Positions 1 to 7,307 of a DNA stretch of 7,678 nt are shown here, piece by piece (the stretch's first letter is position 1; each line of letters begins with the position of its first letter). Where the stretch lies: NCBI GenBank assembly GCA_017880945.1, contig JADGRM010000101.1, positions 1 through 7,678 on the forward strand, in the 5' to 3' direction. Both the position numbers and the translations under genes were made by a program. This DNA is from Gallionella sp. Lineage in GTDB: Bacteria > Pseudomonadota > Gammaproteobacteria > Burkholderiales > Gallionellaceae. Below the pieces are notes generated by a model that did no database searches, was not told where the DNA came from, and was given only the letters and a program-made list of their open reading frames with translations.

Positions 1-1676
1 CCGCCCAGTCCGTTACCGAGCTGCGCCAGGTTCGGTGCATCCAGCATTAGTTTCAGGCGGTCTGCTTGCGTGCCGTGCGCTATCTCCAGAGTGAGATGAT
101 TGTCACCCATACGCAATTCAACCTGCCCTGTAGCACGCCGCATCCCGGAGAATTCGATATGTCCGTTTCCGCTGATGTCGTACTGCCCAAAATGACTGTC
201 GGACAGATTGAGCTGCAACGTGCCTTTGGCTTCCGGTAACAGTGTGCCGGACATTTCCAGTCCGGCATTCAAATCAGTTGGAGGGGTTGCAGCGAACTCG
301 GACAGATTCAATTTGCGCAGTTGGCTGGAGAAGCGAAAGGTACGGCGGCGATCCATCACCAATTGACCATGTCCGGTGAGCACAGTCTCGCCGCGCGTCA
401 CTCTCATGCTGGACAATTCCAGCTGGCCGCCCTGCCGTTTAAATTCACCATGCAAATCCAGCTTGCCATCGCTGAGTGCCACAACCGCATGCTGATAACT
501 GCCCACGCCGTCGAGCTTGATGTCGCCTTGCAAGTGTGTGCTTGGCAGGCGAGTGTCCAATGCCGCGGGATCCAGGTCACGCACTTTAAGTTGCGCACCC
601 AGCTTGCCGCGCAGCCCCTCCCAGGACACTGCGCCTGTGATATGACAGTCATTCAACAGACGCGCGTCAAGTTGCTGCAATTGCCAATTTGACGAGGACA
701 ATCTTACCTGTGCCGTCACACCGCGCAATGGCAAGCCGTTTCGGTCCAGCGCTGCTGGATGCGCGTTGCGCACTTGCAAAGAGCCTTCCAGCGCGCCGCC
801 TGGCGTGCCATGCAGATCGACGCTACCCGAAACAACGGCTGGCGGCGCACCATCGAACAGTCGCCCCGCATTCATCCCGCTGAAAGCGATTTGCAAGAGA
901 CTGATTGGCACGGCGGAGAAAGGCGCGAGTTGTGCCGTACCGTTGACAATCATCCCCGCGCCATTGCCGTCGAACTTGACGCCGATGTGTTGCAGATCAC
1001 CGCCGGCTTCGGCGACGAAATTCGCATGCTCCGGTCGTCCGGAAAGTTGCATAGCTGCATCGAGCGAGGCTTGTGCTTTGAGCACATAGGGTTTGCCCAA
1101 TGCGATTTCGCCGGAACCTGCGAAATCACCATACGGCAGGCGGGCGCGCAGCATCTGCAACTGGTGGTGACGGGCATCACTCACGAAGCGCGCTTCGACA
1201 TCGCTCGCAAAAAAAACGGGCTCGGCACCTTCGCGGCTGAATACGCGGAGAGAGTCGATCTTCATCTGCAACACGCTCACAGCCAGTGGCAAACTCAAGC
1301 TGTCTGGCAAAACGAGTGGCTTATCCGATGGCAAGGACAACACGTCGACTTGCCGGGCGCTCAGACGCAGGACTTTCAATTCGCCGCGCAACAATGAAGA
1401 AGGCTGCAATTGCAGTTGTGCATCGTGCAGGGTGATACGCCATCCCTCGCCACGCAACACCAGTTGCTGCATACCGAATGTATCAAGCAACGAGCCGCTG
1501 ATGCCATTCGCACTGAGGTTACCACCGCTTTGATGTTCAACTACACCGGCCAACCATTGCAGGCCGGAACGGGAACCGACCAGCCAGGCACTCCCCCCCG
1601 CCACAACCAGACAAGGTGTCAGCACGACGAGCAGCCATTTGTACCGGCGTGACTTTGTTTGAGAGATGCGATCCAT
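1..1676 (-). CDS. tamB: TamB, translocation and assembly module inner-membrane-anchored protein (N-terminal part; runs off the left edge)
   Basis: An uninterrupted minus-strand frame of about 558 codons runs from ATG at 1676 to the window edge with no stop. TamB proteins usually exceed 1100 residues, so this is roughly the N-terminal half. Residues 1-12 are basic and are followed by a hydrophobic segment (WLLVVLTPCLVVAGGSAWLV, about residues 14-33), the inner-membrane signal anchor expected of TamB. The rest is low-complexity amphipathic beta-strand sequence rich in alternating L/V, G, D and Q (for example GGDLQHIGVKFDG, GDIKLDGVGSY, GTLQLNLSDSHFGQYDISG), typical of the periplasmic AsmA/TamB/VPS13-like beta-taco fold. 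In known systems TamB spans the periplasm and works with the outer-membrane protein TamA in envelope biogenesis and lipid transport. The start overlaps the tamA stop as TGATG (1678-1674), which implies translational coupling. The DUF490 C-terminal domain that would settle the family lies outside the window. Confidence 0.9.
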   Translation of the reverse strand, partial: MDRISQTKSRRYKWLLVVLTPCLVVAGGSAWLVGSRSGLQWLAGVVEHQSGGNLSANGISGSLLDTFGMQQLVLRGEGWRITLHDAQLQLQPSSLLRGELKVLRLSARQVDVLSLPSDKPLVLPDSLSLPLAVSVLQMKIDSLRVFSREGAEPVFFASDVEARFVSDARHHQLQMLRARLPYGDFAGSGEIALGKPYVLKAQASLDAAMQLSGRPEHANFVAEAGGDLQHIGVKFDGNGAGMIVNGTAQLAPFSAVPISLLQIAFSGMNAGRLFDGAPPAVVSGSVDLHGTPGGALEGSLQVRNAHPAALDRNGLPLRGVTAQVRLSSSNWQLQQLDARLLNDCHITGAVSWEGLRGKLGAQLKVRDLDPAALDTRLPSTHLQGDIKLDGVGSYQHAVVALSDGKLDLHGEFKRQGGQLELSSMRVTRGETVLTGHGQLVMDRRRTFRFSSQLRKLNLSEFAATPPTDLNAGLEMSGTLLPEAKGTLQLNLSDSHFGQYDISGNGHIEFSGMRRATGQVELRMGDNHLTLEIAHGTQADRLKLMLDAPNLAQLGNGLG

Positions 1677-3478
1677 CAGAACGCCACCGCGATGGAAAAG
1701 TGCACGCGCAAGTCCGGCTGGCCTTTGCCGCGTGCAAGATCGAGCGCCAGGGGCCCGACCGGGCTGCGCCAGCGCGCGCCTATTCCGTAACCCAGTGACA
1801 TGCGCAGATCGGGGGCCACATCGGCCGCCCCGCCGGCATCGCTGAACAACGCAACACCCCAGTTGCCAAACCAATGGGTGTATTCGGCGCTGCCTGTGGC
1901 CATCACCCGCCCGCCGACCACCGCACTACCTTCAATAACGCCCAGACTCTGATATGCAAAACCGCGCACAGTCTGCGTGCCGCCGACGCGAAACAGGTAT
2001 TCCTGCGGGATGCCGAGACGGGTGGTAGCGGCGGTGTAGCCCCCCTCGATGCGTAGCGAGACCACGTCGCGTTCACCCAAGGGAAGCCACACCTGGTGAC
2101 GAAAATAACTGCGCACAAAGTCTTGATCCGACAGTACCAACTTGCTCGCACCGCCCAGTCGCAATTCTGTCAATGCACCCGACATCGGGAACAGCGGATT
2201 GTCCACCGTGCGCCGAATCCAATGCCAATCGAGCACTACAGCCTGAACGGACTCACGGATACCGCCCAGTGGTATTTGCTGTTCTTGTTGCCAGTTGAGG
2301 CCGATGCCGGTTTCGATGCGATACAGGATACGGCTGCGTGTCACGCCAAATTTGTCACTTCGTGTATCCAGGCCTTGTATCTGCGTCTTTTCACCGCGGG
2401 CATTCCATGTCAAATGGTAGCCAAGCGGATTGGGCTGCGTGTCGAGTCCCGTCGAAACTGTCTGACGGTTCTGTTCAAACACCAAGGCACCGCTCAGCGT
2501 CCATGCCTGATTCAGGAAGTTGTAATTCTGATAATTGACCTGGTTGCGCACACCATTGTTGGTGCTGTAGCCGATACCCAGTGCGATCTTGCGTGTTTTC
2601 GCTTCGACGATCTGTACCTTGATCGGAACGGTCACCGGCCCCGCATTGGTCCCTGAAGAATTTTTTTCCGGGCTGGTGTCAAAATTGACGGTCACCAAGC
2701 TGAATTGCGGCATATTCTGCAGCTGGTTCTGGAACGCCAGCAGCAGGTCGCGATCGTAAGGTTGGCCGGGACTGAAAATTGCACGTTGGCTGACCAGCAG
2801 TTCTTTGTAGCGTTCCAGACCACTCACCTGTAATTCACCGAACAGGAAACGTGGTCCGGAATCAACCACAATATACAGGCGTGCGCTGGCGTTGGCCGTA
2901 TCCACTTGCGCCGAGCTTGCCTCCAAGCGGGCTGCGGCATAATCCTTGCGCGCCACCCGCGCCAGCAGATCGGCCTTGGCCTCATCCCACGCCTTGGCGC
3001 GGAAAGCTGTGCCCGGATGCAATGGCCAGGAATCGCGCAGTTCATGAACGCGCGCCAAACGTTGCGCTTCCGGTAGCGCGAGATCGCCGCGAAATTCGAT
3101 GTTCACTTCAGTGACTACGGTACGATGACCCGGAATCACTTCCAACTCCAGCACGCCCGCCCGCGAGACGAATTGCAAGATCACCTTGCTGGAAAAATAA
3201 CCTTCGGTAGCCAGCAATTCCGGGATTTCCCGCTGCGCGCGGTTCATGAAAATAGCGCGCTCGTTTTCATTCTTGAGCAACGTATCGGGAAGCACGAAAT
3301 ACTTTGCAAGCACCTCGCGTACCTCTTTAGGCGCGATCAAATTGACTGCGGGGATACTGCTACCTTTAGCCTGCGCCAGTTCCGGTAGAGTCAACCACCC
3401 GCAAACTATCACCAGCAGATACACCCTCACTCGGCGCAACGACACCCATCTCGGCAAGGGCAATCCCGACAAGATCAT
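1676..3478 (-). CDS. tamA: TamA, outer-membrane Omp85-family assembly protein
   Basis: The 600-residue product is close to the 577 residues of E. coli TamA. A signal peptide is visible: RWVSLRR, a hydrophobic core (VYLLVIVCGWLTL), and an ELAQA/KG cleavage site after about residue 37. Three POTRA-like domains follow at about residues 45-118, 121-208 and 211-293. The Omp85 beta-barrel runs from about 295 to the C-terminal Phe, with strand-like stretches such as KIALGIGYSTNNG and the lid-loop motif VRGF near residue 504. TamA sits in the outer membrane and partners TamB, encoded immediately downstream with a TGATG overlap. I chose ATG 3478 because it overlaps the stop of the upstream ORF in the same TGATG manner and gives a well-formed signal peptide. 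GTG 3553 in the same frame would add 25 residues before it. Neither start has a good Shine-Dalgarno sequence, which fits coupled translation. An internal GTG about 11 codons downstream is also possible. Confidence 0.93.
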   Translation of the reverse strand: MILSGLPLPRWVSLRRVRVYLLVIVCGWLTLPELAQAKGSSIPAVNLIAPKEVREVLAKYFVLPDTLLKNENERAIFMNRAQREIPELLATEGYFSSKVILQFVSRAGVLELEVIPGHRTVVTEVNIEFRGDLALPEAQRLARVHELRDSWPLHPGTAFRAKAWDEAKADLLARVARKDYAAARLEASSAQVDTANASARLYIVVDSGPRFLFGELQVSGLERYKELLVSQRAIFSPGQPYDRDLLLAFQNQLQNMPQFSLVTVNFDTSPEKNSSGTNAGPVTVPIKVQIVEAKTRKIALGIGYSTNNGVRNQVNYQNYNFLNQAWTLSGALVFEQNRQTVSTGLDTQPNPLGYHLTWNARGEKTQIQGLDTRSDKFGVTRSRILYRIETGIGLNWQQEQQIPLGGIRESVQAVVLDWHWIRRTVDNPLFPMSGALTELRLGGASKLVLSDQDFVRSYFRHQVWLPLGERDVVSLRIEGGYTAATTRLGIPQEYLFRVGGTQTVRGFAYQSLGVIEGSAVVGGRVMATGSAEYTHWFGNWGVALFSDAGGAADVAPDLRMSLGYGIGARWRSPVGPLALDLARGKGQPDLRVHFSIAVAF

Positions 3479-3681
3479 CAGAACAAAGCGTGATTGAGTG
3501 CCATATGAACCGTGATACTCACGGCGTAACCCAGTGCAACCACCGGTGTCCACTTGAAATGGACGAAGTTACCATCCATCTTTCCCAGTCCTGTCATCAC
3601 CAACCGCATAAATCTCCCGGGGAAATATTCAATCAGCGCGGCCGCTACATGCCAGCTGCAGAAACGCATCGTTGTTGTCAT
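3478..3681 (-). CDS. Small hypothetical membrane-type protein (67 aa) upstream of tamA; possible gene remnant
   Basis: ATG 3681 opens a 67-residue frame whose TGA overlaps the preferred tamA ATG (TGATG, 3480-3476), the same junction as between tamA and tamB. An in-frame TGA lies eleven codons upstream, so this is the full extent of the frame. The C-terminal half (WTPVVALGYAVSITVHMALN, about residues 44-63) would form one transmembrane helix, and the N-terminal half has several Met residues and basic residues. From memory it resembles the last helix of NhaD/ArsB/citrate-type ion transporters, where a KWTPV-ALGY-type motif precedes the C terminus. I cannot verify that, and no transporter body is present upstream. 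It could be a real small protein, a decayed transporter tail reused as a coupling leader, or a chance ORF. Met5 is an alternative start, and no convincing ribosome-binding site is visible. Confidence 0.4.
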   Translation of the reverse strand: MTTTMRFCSWHVAAALIEYFPGRFMRLVMTGLGKMDGNFVHFKWTPVVALGYAVSITVHMALNHALF

Positions 3682-3696
3682 TGAAATATTGCTCGA

Positions 3697-3702
3697 ATTA
3701 TA
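3697..3702 (-). promoter_or_regulatory. Candidate -10 element for the leftward tamA-tamB operon
   Basis: A perfect TATAAT lies on the minus strand 15 bp upstream of the 67-aa ORF start. At normal spacing there is no good -35. The best match, TTGACG (3730-3725), is 22 bp away, which is too long for a standard sigma-70 promoter. If used, the transcript would begin near 3690, leaving a leader of about ten bases before ATG 3681 but a normal leader of about 200 bases before tamA. Confidence 0.35.
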
Positions 3703-3797
3703 TGCCTTAATTCACCGGTGCAGACGTCAAGTGATGCTGCCCCACCAGATCGAACGCTATAAACGCATCCGTCCCGGCATGATTACGGATAATGGGC

Positions 3798-3826
3798 AAG
3801 ACGTTTGCAGCAATCATCTCTATACT
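3798..3826 (+). promoter_or_regulatory. Candidate sigma-70 promoter for glgP
   Basis: TATACT (3821-3826) matches five of six positions of the -10 consensus. AAGACG (3798-3803) lies 17 bp upstream and keeps the central GAC of the -35. Transcription would start near 3833, giving a short leader that still contains the glgP Shine-Dalgarno sequence. The -35 is weak, so an activator may be needed. A second A/T hexamer, TATAAA at 3758-3763, has no useful -35. Confidence 0.4.
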
Positions 3827-3846
3827 ACAAACACGACCAACTCGCC

Positions 3847-3854
3847 GAGGAGGA
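3847..3854 (+). promoter_or_regulatory. Strong ribosome-binding site that fixes the glgP start
   Basis: GAGGAGGA ends six bases before ATG 3861 and is close to the ideal anti-16S complement. It rules in the 832-residue start. The in-frame ATG at 3792 would add 23 non-conserved residues and lies upstream of the probable transcription start. Confidence 0.9.
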
Positions 3855-3860
3855 AGTGAT

Positions 3861-6359
3861 ATGCCAAAAGCGCCGAATCATGACCCGCACGAACCGCTCA
3901 ATCTCAGCCTGAACGCGGTCCAGCAGTCGATGACCAACCATCTTATTTTTTCCGTGGGCAAAGACCCTATCACTGCCACAGACCGGGACTGGTTCTTCAC
4001 CCTGGCCCTTGTCGTGCGCGAGCGTCTGATCGAGCGCTGGATGGCAACTATGCGCCGCTACTACAACAACGACGCCAAGCGGGTGTACTACCTGTCCATG
4101 GAATTCCTGATCGGCCGCAGTTTAATTAATGGCGTGCTCAACATCGGCTTTGCCGATGAAGTCCGGCAAGCCTGCATCGACGCGGGCATCGAACTCGACA
4201 AGATAAAGGAGATGGAATTCGATGCCGCTCTGGGCAATGGGGGCTTGGGTCGTCTGGCGGCTTGTTTTCTCGATTCCATGGCGACCATCGGCCTGCCGGG
4301 TTACGGCATGGGCATCCGTTACGAATATGGCATGTTCCACCAGAAAATAGAGGATGGCTGGCAGGTGGAGCACCCGGACAACTGGTTACGCTATGGCAAT
4401 CCTTGGGAATTCCCCCGTCCCGAAGTTCTTTACCCGGTGAAGTTTCATGGCCGAGTGGTGCAATACAACGACGAGCACGGCAACTTTCACCATCACTGGA
4501 TCGATTCCGATGATGTGATGGCGATGGCTTATGACACCCCGGTTCCGGGCTATGGCCTGAATACCGTCAACAACATGCGTCTGTGGTCGGCCAAAGCCTC
4601 GCGCGATTTCGACCTCAAATATTTCAACGAGGGTAACTATATCAAGGCGGTAAGGGACAAGAACGAATCGGAAAACCTTTCCAAGGTTCTCTACCCCAAT
4701 GACACCACCGCGATGGGCCGGGAACTGCGTCTCAAGCAGCAGTACTTTTTCGTCAGTGCCTCGCTGCAGGACATTTTGTTCCGCTTCCACAAGCATCATG
4801 ATTCCTTCGACGAACTGCCGGACAAGGTGGCGATCCAGCTCAACGACACCCACCCTTCCATCGCGATACCGGAATTGATGCGCCTGTTGGTGGACATACA
4901 TCATCTGGCCTGGGACCACGCCTGGGACATCACCACACGTACCTTCGCCTACACCAACCACACTCTGATGCCGGAAGCGCTGGAGACCTGGCCGGTGGCT
5001 CTGTTCGAGTCTGTCCTGCCGCGCCACTTGCAGATCATTTACGAGATCAATCAGCGATTTCTGTCGGGGGTCATGCACCGTTTCCCCGGCGACAACGAAC
5101 TGCTTAAACGCATGTCCATCATCGACGAAAATCATGGCCGACGGGTGCGTATGGCGCATCTGGCGATTGTGGGCAGCCATCATGTCAACGGCGTGGCGAG
5201 GCTTCATTCCGAGCTGATGAAAACCACGATCTTTGCCGACTTCGACCGCTATTATCCGGGCAAGCTCATCAACATCACCAACGGCATCACCCCGCGCTTG
5301 TGGCTGAATCAGGCCAATCCGGAACTGGCCGGCCTGATCACCAGCCGCATCGGCAAAGGCTGGATCACCGACCTGTCACAATTGCACGAGTTGGCAAAGC
5401 TGGCCGATGACGACAGCTTTCAGGCCGAATTCCGTGCCGTGAAACGAGCCAATAAAGAACGTCTGGCCAGGCTGGTCATGGACAGGTTGGGACTGCAAAT
5501 CAACCCGGACAGCCTGTTCGACGTCCAGATCAAGCGTATCCACGAATACAAGCGCCAACTCCTCAACCTGCTCCACGTCATCACGTTGTACAACCGCATC
5601 CGTTCCAATCCTTCACTGGATGTCGTGCCGCGCACCGTGATCATTGCCGGCAAGGCCGCGCCCGGCTATGCCACCGCAAAACTCATCATCAAGCTTGCCA
5701 ACAGCGTGGCTGACATCGTCAACAACGATCCAGCCGTGCGCGGCCTGCTGAAACTGGCGTTCATCCCCAATTACGATGTCTCTACCGCCATTGATATCAT
5801 CCCGGCGGCAGACCTGTCGCAGCAAATCTCCACTGCCGGCACCGAAGCGTCGGGCACAGGCAACATGAAACTCGCCCTCAATGGCGCGCTGACCATAGGC
5901 ACGCTGGATGGGGCGAATATCGAAATCATGGAGGAAGTCGGCGCGGACAACATCTTCATCTTCGGGCTCAATACTCAGGAAGTCGCCAGGCTAAGAAGCT
6001 CGGGCTACAACCCGTGGGATTATTACCATGCCAATAACGATCTGAAACGGGCGCTGGATATGATAGGTTCGGGATACTTCTCACCCGAGCAGGCCGACCG
6101 CTTCCGGCCTATTGTCGACAGCCTCACCCATGGCGGCGACAACTACCTGTTGCTGGCCGATTATGCCGCCTACATCGCCGCGCAGGAACGGGTAGAGGCA
6201 CTCTATTGTGATCAGCAACAGCCGGGAAGATTTTGGCCGGGCACCCGATGGACACGCAGTGCCATTCTTAACGTTGCCGGCATGGGGAAATTTTCCAGCG
6301 ATCGCACCATAAGTGAATATGCAGAAAAGATTTGGGGTGCGAAGCCGGTGCTTAAATAG
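3861..6359 (+). CDS. glgP: Glycogen/starch/maltodextrin alpha-glucan phosphorylase (832 aa)
   Basis: This is a complete GT35-family, PLP-dependent cytoplasmic enzyme that releases glucose-1-phosphate from the non-reducing ends of alpha-1,4-glucans. Visible motifs include YYLSMEFLIGRS (from residue 76), ALGNGGLGRL (123-132), QLNDTHPS (from 326), NHT with the substrate-binding His367, NGITPRLWL (from 474), and KRIHEYKR (558-565), whose Lys558/Arg559/Lys564 match the phosphate-contacting KR and K of rabbit muscle phosphorylase. The PLP signature EASGTGNMK (662-670) places the Schiff-base lysine at Lys670. All four positions I compared are offset by exactly 10 from rabbit muscle numbering (377, 484, 568, 680), so the core appears intact without large indels. 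The N terminus is about ten residues shorter, so the mammalian Ser14 phosphorylation segment is not obviously present. No other glycogen gene lies in the window. GlgP versus MalP substrate preference cannot be told from sequence alone. Confidence 0.97.
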   Translation: MPKAPNHDPHEPLNLSLNAVQQSMTNHLIFSVGKDPITATDRDWFFTLALVVRERLIERWMATMRRYYNNDAKRVYYLSMEFLIGRSLINGVLNIGFADEVRQACIDAGIELDKIKEMEFDAALGNGGLGRLAACFLDSMATIGLPGYGMGIRYEYGMFHQKIEDGWQVEHPDNWLRYGNPWEFPRPEVLYPVKFHGRVVQYNDEHGNFHHHWIDSDDVMAMAYDTPVPGYGLNTVNNMRLWSAKASRDFDLKYFNEGNYIKAVRDKNESENLSKVLYPNDTTAMGRELRLKQQYFFVSASLQDILFRFHKHHDSFDELPDKVAIQLNDTHPSIAIPELMRLLVDIHHLAWDHAWDITTRTFAYTNHTLMPEALETWPVALFESVLPRHLQIIYEINQRFLSGVMHRFPGDNELLKRMSIIDENHGRRVRMAHLAIVGSHHVNGVARLHSELMKTTIFADFDRYYPGKLINITNGITPRLWLNQANPELAGLITSRIGKGWITDLSQLHELAKLADDDSFQAEFRAVKRANKERLARLVMDRLGLQINPDSLFDVQIKRIHEYKRQLLNLLHVITLYNRIRSNPSLDVVPRTVIIAGKAAPGYATAKLIIKLANSVADIVNNDPAVRGLLKLAFIPNYDVSTAIDIIPAADLSQQISTAGTEASGTGNMKLALNGALTIGTLDGANIEIMEEVGADNIFIFGLNTQEVARLRSSGYNPWDYYHANNDLKRALDMIGSGYFSPEQADRFRPIVDSLTHGGDNYLLLADYAAYIAAQERVEALYCDQQQPGRFWPGTRWTRSAILNVAGMGKFSSDRTISEYAEKIWGAKPVLK

Positions 6360-6410
6360 CGCCATGGGAACATCAGCGCGATTAATGAATGAACAGTGGA
6401 GATATTGTTT

Positions 6411-6427
6411 CCCATCTGCCAGGTGGG
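6411..6427. terminator. Hairpin after glgP; possible terminator without a U-tract
   Basis: CCCATCT pairs with AGGTGGG (one G-T wobble) around a three-base loop, giving a seven-pair stem 52 bases after the glgP stop. No T-run follows on either strand, so intrinsic termination would be weak. It may only be a 3' stabilising structure or chance. Confidence 0.3.
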
Positions 6428-6432
6428 CTTGA

Positions 6433-6491
6433 TGGTGCCGTAACCGGAATCGAACCGGTACGCTGGTTTTACCCTAGCGACGGATTTTAAG
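6433..6491 (-). pseudogene. tRNA-Leu(UAA)-like 3' fragment; candidate attachment-site remnant
   Basis: Read on the minus strand, the segment has in order a seven-base anticodon loop CTTAAAA (UAA anticodon) and the 3' anticodon strand TCCGT. A class II variable arm follows (CGCT and AGCG pairing around an 11-base loop), then a T arm of ACCGG, TTCGATT and CCGGT, and an acceptor 3' strand ending in CCA. Upstream of the loop nothing is tRNA-like: the five bases that should form the 5' anticodon strand (TGATT) make no pair with TCCGT, and no D arm or acceptor 5' strand follows. The acceptor 3' side is one base short of the usual seven plus discriminator. An intact gene is therefore excluded. The break exactly at the anticodon loop is what tRNA-targeting tyrosine integrases leave at the far end of an island. 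A shifted anticodon stem (CTGAT with ATCCG) pairs four of five but would put C at the invariant U33. Confidence 0.65.
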
Positions 6492-6625
6492 AATCAGCTG
6501 AAAATTAGGATTGTTTTTTAATCAATGCCTTGCATCATCCGCAATGATTGTTAGGCAGCTACAGAAAGCGCATCAACACTTGGGAGTACTTTTAACATGG
6601 TTACGTTTTAGCTACGGCGTAAATC

Positions 6626-6937
6626 TCAGATGACAGCCAGACGTTCGACTGTATCCGGGTAACGCTCAACCATACGAATCAAAATCGCAGCCTGGGCATT
6701 CGGGCTGGCTCGGCCTTGTTCCCAGTTTTCTAGTGTGCGTTCGTTAGTTCGCAGGTACCTGGCAAATACGGTTCGCGACAAGTGCAACTTCTCCCGCAAA
6801 CTAAGCAACTCTTCCGGGGTGATGGTGAGCGCAGGTTTCTTTTCTACTACATGCTGGCGCAATGTAATCTTGCCCTCGCGTGCAGATTCGAGTGCGGTGA
6901 ATCCCTCTTTCAGTTCATTAAACAAGTTACGTTTCAT
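6626..6937 (-). CDS. higA: HigA-type antitoxin, XRE-family helix-turn-helix protein (103 aa)
   Basis: The N-terminal 35 residues (KRNLFNELKEGF, REGKITLR) are charged and probably form the toxin-neutralising segment, as in the Vibrio HigA2 class. Residues 41-93 are a DNA-binding helix-turn-helix of the XRE/MqsA-C-terminal type: PEELLSLREKLHLSRTVFARYL, then the recognition region RTNERTLENWEQGR and PNAQAAILIRMVERYP. ATG 6937 is fixed by an AAGGAG six bases upstream (6949-6944) and overlaps the toxin stop as ATGA, so translation is coupled to the toxin gene. In this family the antitoxin binds and inhibits the toxin and, alone or as a complex, represses the shared promoter. The palindrome at 7285-7307 is the obvious operator. 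Length is typical for the family. NadS-like is an equivalent family name. Confidence 0.9.
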   Translation of the reverse strand: MKRNLFNELKEGFTALESAREGKITLRQHVVEKKPALTITPEELLSLREKLHLSRTVFARYLRTNERTLENWEQGRASPNAQAAILIRMVERYPDTVERLAVI

Positions 6938-7278
6938 TTGATTCTCCTTGCGTCTAATTCCTGCTTGAGCAGTTCCTTCAAAGTTTTGCGTTGTGCAGCG
7001 GTTAGATCATCCATCTCGTCTTTGTTGTACACCGTATACAGCCAGAATTGCTTTCCTGGCTGCCACCAGTAGTAAATCACGCGGAGACCGCCACGTTTGC
7101 CTTTACCTCGTTTTTCATCGGCATAACGTACCTTGCGCAATCCGCCCGTGCCTTCGATCACATCGCCAGCTTCAGGGTTCTTCATCAACATCTGTTGAAA
7201 CTCCCGAAAACTCTCGTCGTTCAGATAACTCTGCCGATGCCGCTCGAATGGAGGTAATTCAATGAAGGTGGCTTTCAT
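6934..7278 (-). CDS. higB: HigB/RelE-superfamily toxin, probable ribosome-dependent mRNA endonuclease (114 aa)
   Basis: The protein has the layout of the Vibrio HigB2 group of RelE-fold toxins. It has N-terminal MKATFIELPPFERHRQSYL, helix residues 22-33 (ESFREFQQMLMK), the hallmark GDVIEGTGGLRKVRYA (38-53) and basic KRGKGKRGG (56-64). The beta-strand LRVIYYWW (65-72), strand FWLYTVYNKDEMDDLT (78-93) and a C-terminal helix follow. Members cleave mRNA on the ribosome, and the Lys/Arg cluster at 49-62 is the likely RNA-contacting surface. It is the first gene of the operon (toxin before antitoxin) and overlaps higA by four bases. ATG 7278 has no Shine-Dalgarno sequence and lies six bases after the -10 element, so the message is probably leaderless. 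The start is supported by the family-like N terminus. The gene looks intact with no frameshift. Confidence 0.92.
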   Translation of the reverse strand: MKATFIELPPFERHRQSYLNDESFREFQQMLMKNPEAGDVIEGTGGLRKVRYADEKRGKGKRGGLRVIYYWWQPGKQFWLYTVYNKDEMDDLTAAQRKTLKELLKQELDARRIK

Positions 7279-7284
7279 GAGCTA

Positions 7285-7307
7285 ATCATACGCAAGTTGC
7301 GTATGAT
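7285..7307. promoter_or_regulatory. Perfect 23-bp palindromic operator inside the higBA promoter
   Basis: The half-site ATCATACGCAA is mirrored exactly by TTGCGTATGAT around one central base at 7296. It fills the spacer and covers the whole -10 element, so a bound dimer would block RNA polymerase. Binding by the HigA-type helix-turn-helix protein, alone or with toxin, is the natural inference from how such operons autoregulate. Confidence 0.85.

Larger units (their letters stand above)
6360..6625. other. Non-coding junction between glgP and the toxin-antitoxin module
   Basis: No supported protein gene lies in these 266 bases. The stretch holds a GC-rich hairpin (6411-6427) and a tRNA-Leu-like 3' fragment (6433-6491). 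To the right is AT-rich sequence with a run of six T (6514-6519) and an imperfect inverted repeat (6520-6528 with 6541-6549, one mismatch). Composition becomes visibly AT-richer to the right of the tRNA fragment. Confidence 0.7.

Noticed and set aside
321..1397. Several plus-strand open frames (321-692, 689-883, 759-1397)
   Set aside because: They are antisense to the continuous tamB frame, have no ribosome-binding sites and no recognisable protein features. The tamB reading has coherent TamB character throughout.
2096..2656. A 186-codon plus-strand open frame opposite tamA
   Set aside because: It lies antisense to the TamA barrel and looks like a codon-bias shadow with Cys/His/Arg-rich sequence. 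The opposite strand has clear Omp85 motifs.
3554..3859. A 101-codon plus-strand open frame in the tamA-glgP intergenic region
   Set aside because: It overlaps the candidate tamA leader ORF and both promoter regions, has no ribosome-binding site, and its sequence is basic and featureless.
3792..3860. Upstream in-frame ATG that would lengthen GlgP by 23 residues
   Set aside because: The extension has no family resemblance and lies upstream of the predicted promoter start, and a near-ideal ribosome-binding site sits before ATG 3861.
4386..5207. A 273-codon minus-strand open frame inside glgP
   Set aside because: It is antisense to conserved phosphorylase motifs (QLNDTHPS, NHT). Its length is explained by GC-rich codon use and it has no independent start signals.
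6520..6549. Imperfect inverted repeat AATCAATGC / GCAATGATT as a higBA terminator
   Set aside because: The T-run lies on the plus strand before the hairpin, the wrong side for either direction, and the loop is long with a mismatch in the stem.
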